Of a stretch of 6,463 nucleotides of DNA, positions 5,835-6,463 are shown piece after piece (the first letter of the stretch is position 1; each line of letters starts with the position of its first letter). The notes below the pieces were generated by a model. That model was given only the letters and a program-made list of their open reading frames with translations. It did not search any database and was not told where the DNA came from. Both the position numbers and the translations under genes were made by a program. The stretch lies in NCBI GenBank assembly GCA_029240955.1, contig JARDZH010000119.1:1-6463 (forward strand), in the 5' to 3' direction. Source of the stretch: Pseudomonas sp. (lineage in GTDB: Bacteria > Pseudomonadota > Gammaproteobacteria > Pseudomonadales > Pseudomonadaceae).

Positions 5835-6463
5835 TTGAGCGAACTTCTCAACCGCCGCCTGGCTTTGCTTGGCGAGCGCAACAACCTCTCTCTGCTGGAG
5901 CAGTGTCTGCACGGTATCGAACGCGAATGCCTGCGCGTGACCGGTCAGGCAGAGCTGGCCCGCACGCCGCACCCGCAAGCGCTGGGCGCCGCACTGACCA
6001 ACAGCCTGATCACGACCGACTACTCCGAATCGCTCCTGGAGTTCATCACCCCGGCGTTGACAGACCCGTCCGAGACCCTTGCCAGCCTGGACCGGATTCA
6101 CCGGTTTGCCTACAGCAAGCTGGGCGACGAGCTGCTCTGGAGCCCGTCCATGCCGTGCCCGCTGCCGAGCGAAGAAGACATTCCGATTGCCTATTACGGC
6201 ACGTCCAACATCGGCAAGCTCAAATACGTGTACCGCAAAGGCCTGGCGCTGCGTTACGGCAAGACCATGCAGTGCATCGCTGGCATTCACTACAACTTCT
6301 CCCTGCCTGAAGGCGCCTGGGCGCTGCTCAAGCAGACCGAAAGCTTTTCGGGCAGCGACCGGGATTATCAGTCCCACGCGTACATCGCGCTGATCCGTAA
6401 CTTCCGTCGCTACAGCTGGCTGCTGATGTACCTGTTCGGTGCGTCTCCGGCGCTGGACGCAGG
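5835..6463 (+). CDS. gshA: Glutamate-cysteine ligase, N-terminal 209 residues (runs off the window)
   Basis: Cytoplasmic enzyme that joins L-glutamate and L-cysteine with ATP, the first and usually rate-limiting step of glutathione synthesis. The visible 209 residues match the proteobacterial (E. coli-type) class: [10 protein letters not shown] contains the metal/substrate-binding glutamate (Glu29), [12 protein letters not shown] (62-73) carries further acidic ligands, and [29 protein letters not shown] (131-159) is the family core with His152. [23 protein letters not shown] follows at the edge. Full-length members have about 520-530 residues, so roughly 60 percent is missing. The start is a TTG at 5835, with AAGGA at 5823-5827 seven bases ahead and a protein that then begins (M)[15 protein letters not shown] as in relatives. 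A GTG at 5820 in the same frame would put that ribosome site inside the gene, so it is less likely. Confidence 0.95.
   Translation, partial: MSELLNRRLALLGERNNLSLLEQCLHGIERECLRVTGQAELARTPHPQALGAALTNSLITTDYSESLLEFITPALTDPSETLASLDRIHRFAYSKLGDELLWSPSMPCPLPSEEDIPIAYYGTSNIGKLKYVYRKGLALRYGKTMQCIAGIHYNFSLPEGAWALLKQTESFSGSDRDYQSHAYIALIRNFRRYSWLLMYLFGASPALDA

Noticed and set aside
5628..6377. Open frame of 249 codons on the minus strand across gshA and its upstream gap
   Set aside because: It overlaps clear gshA coding sequence and has no motif or ribosome site that I can see.

Overview
The window looks like core-chromosome DNA from a Pseudomonas. GC content is high, and the gene order (end of rimK, an EnvZ-type kinase, an OmpR-type regulator, tex, a hotdog thioesterase, gshA) matches the P. 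aeruginosa block from rimK to gshA as I remember it. In that species the kinase and regulator are named AmgS and AmgR. The REP/REPIN repeats between rimK and the kinase gene resemble those of the P. syringae and P. fluorescens groups, so I favour a fluorescent or syringae-group pseudomonad; the species is inferred. Layout: the last 44 codons of rimK (+) end at 137. Bases 138-378 hold no gene but carry two decayed-to-good REP doublets of different families between converging genes. The histidine kinase (379-1701, -) and response regulator (1848-2588, -) follow, with the regulator transcribed first. The 146 bases between them contain a strong hairpin with a UUCG tetraloop followed by five T's, which looks like an intrinsic terminator or attenuator inside the two-component operon. 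A 299-base divergent region (2589-2887) carries a perfect -10 box towards tex, a weaker candidate towards ompR, and two inverted repeats that share a half-site. tex (2888-5209, +) encodes a full-length 773-residue Tex/YhgF RNA-binding protein, and its stop codon overlaps the start of a small PaaI-type thioesterase (5209-5592, +). After a 242-base gap with a perfect inverted repeat, gshA begins at a TTG codon (5835) and runs off the end of the window. Functionally this is housekeeping and stress biology: ribosomal protein S6 modification, envelope stress sensing (AmgRS in P. aeruginosa protects against membrane damage from mistranslated proteins), an RNA/transcription accessory factor, an acyl-CoA thioesterase and the first step of glutathione synthesis. 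I see no mobile gene cargo, CRISPR array, defence island or biosynthetic cluster. I do not see a new multi-gene system; the points worth a second look are regulatory DNA elements in the four intergenic regions.
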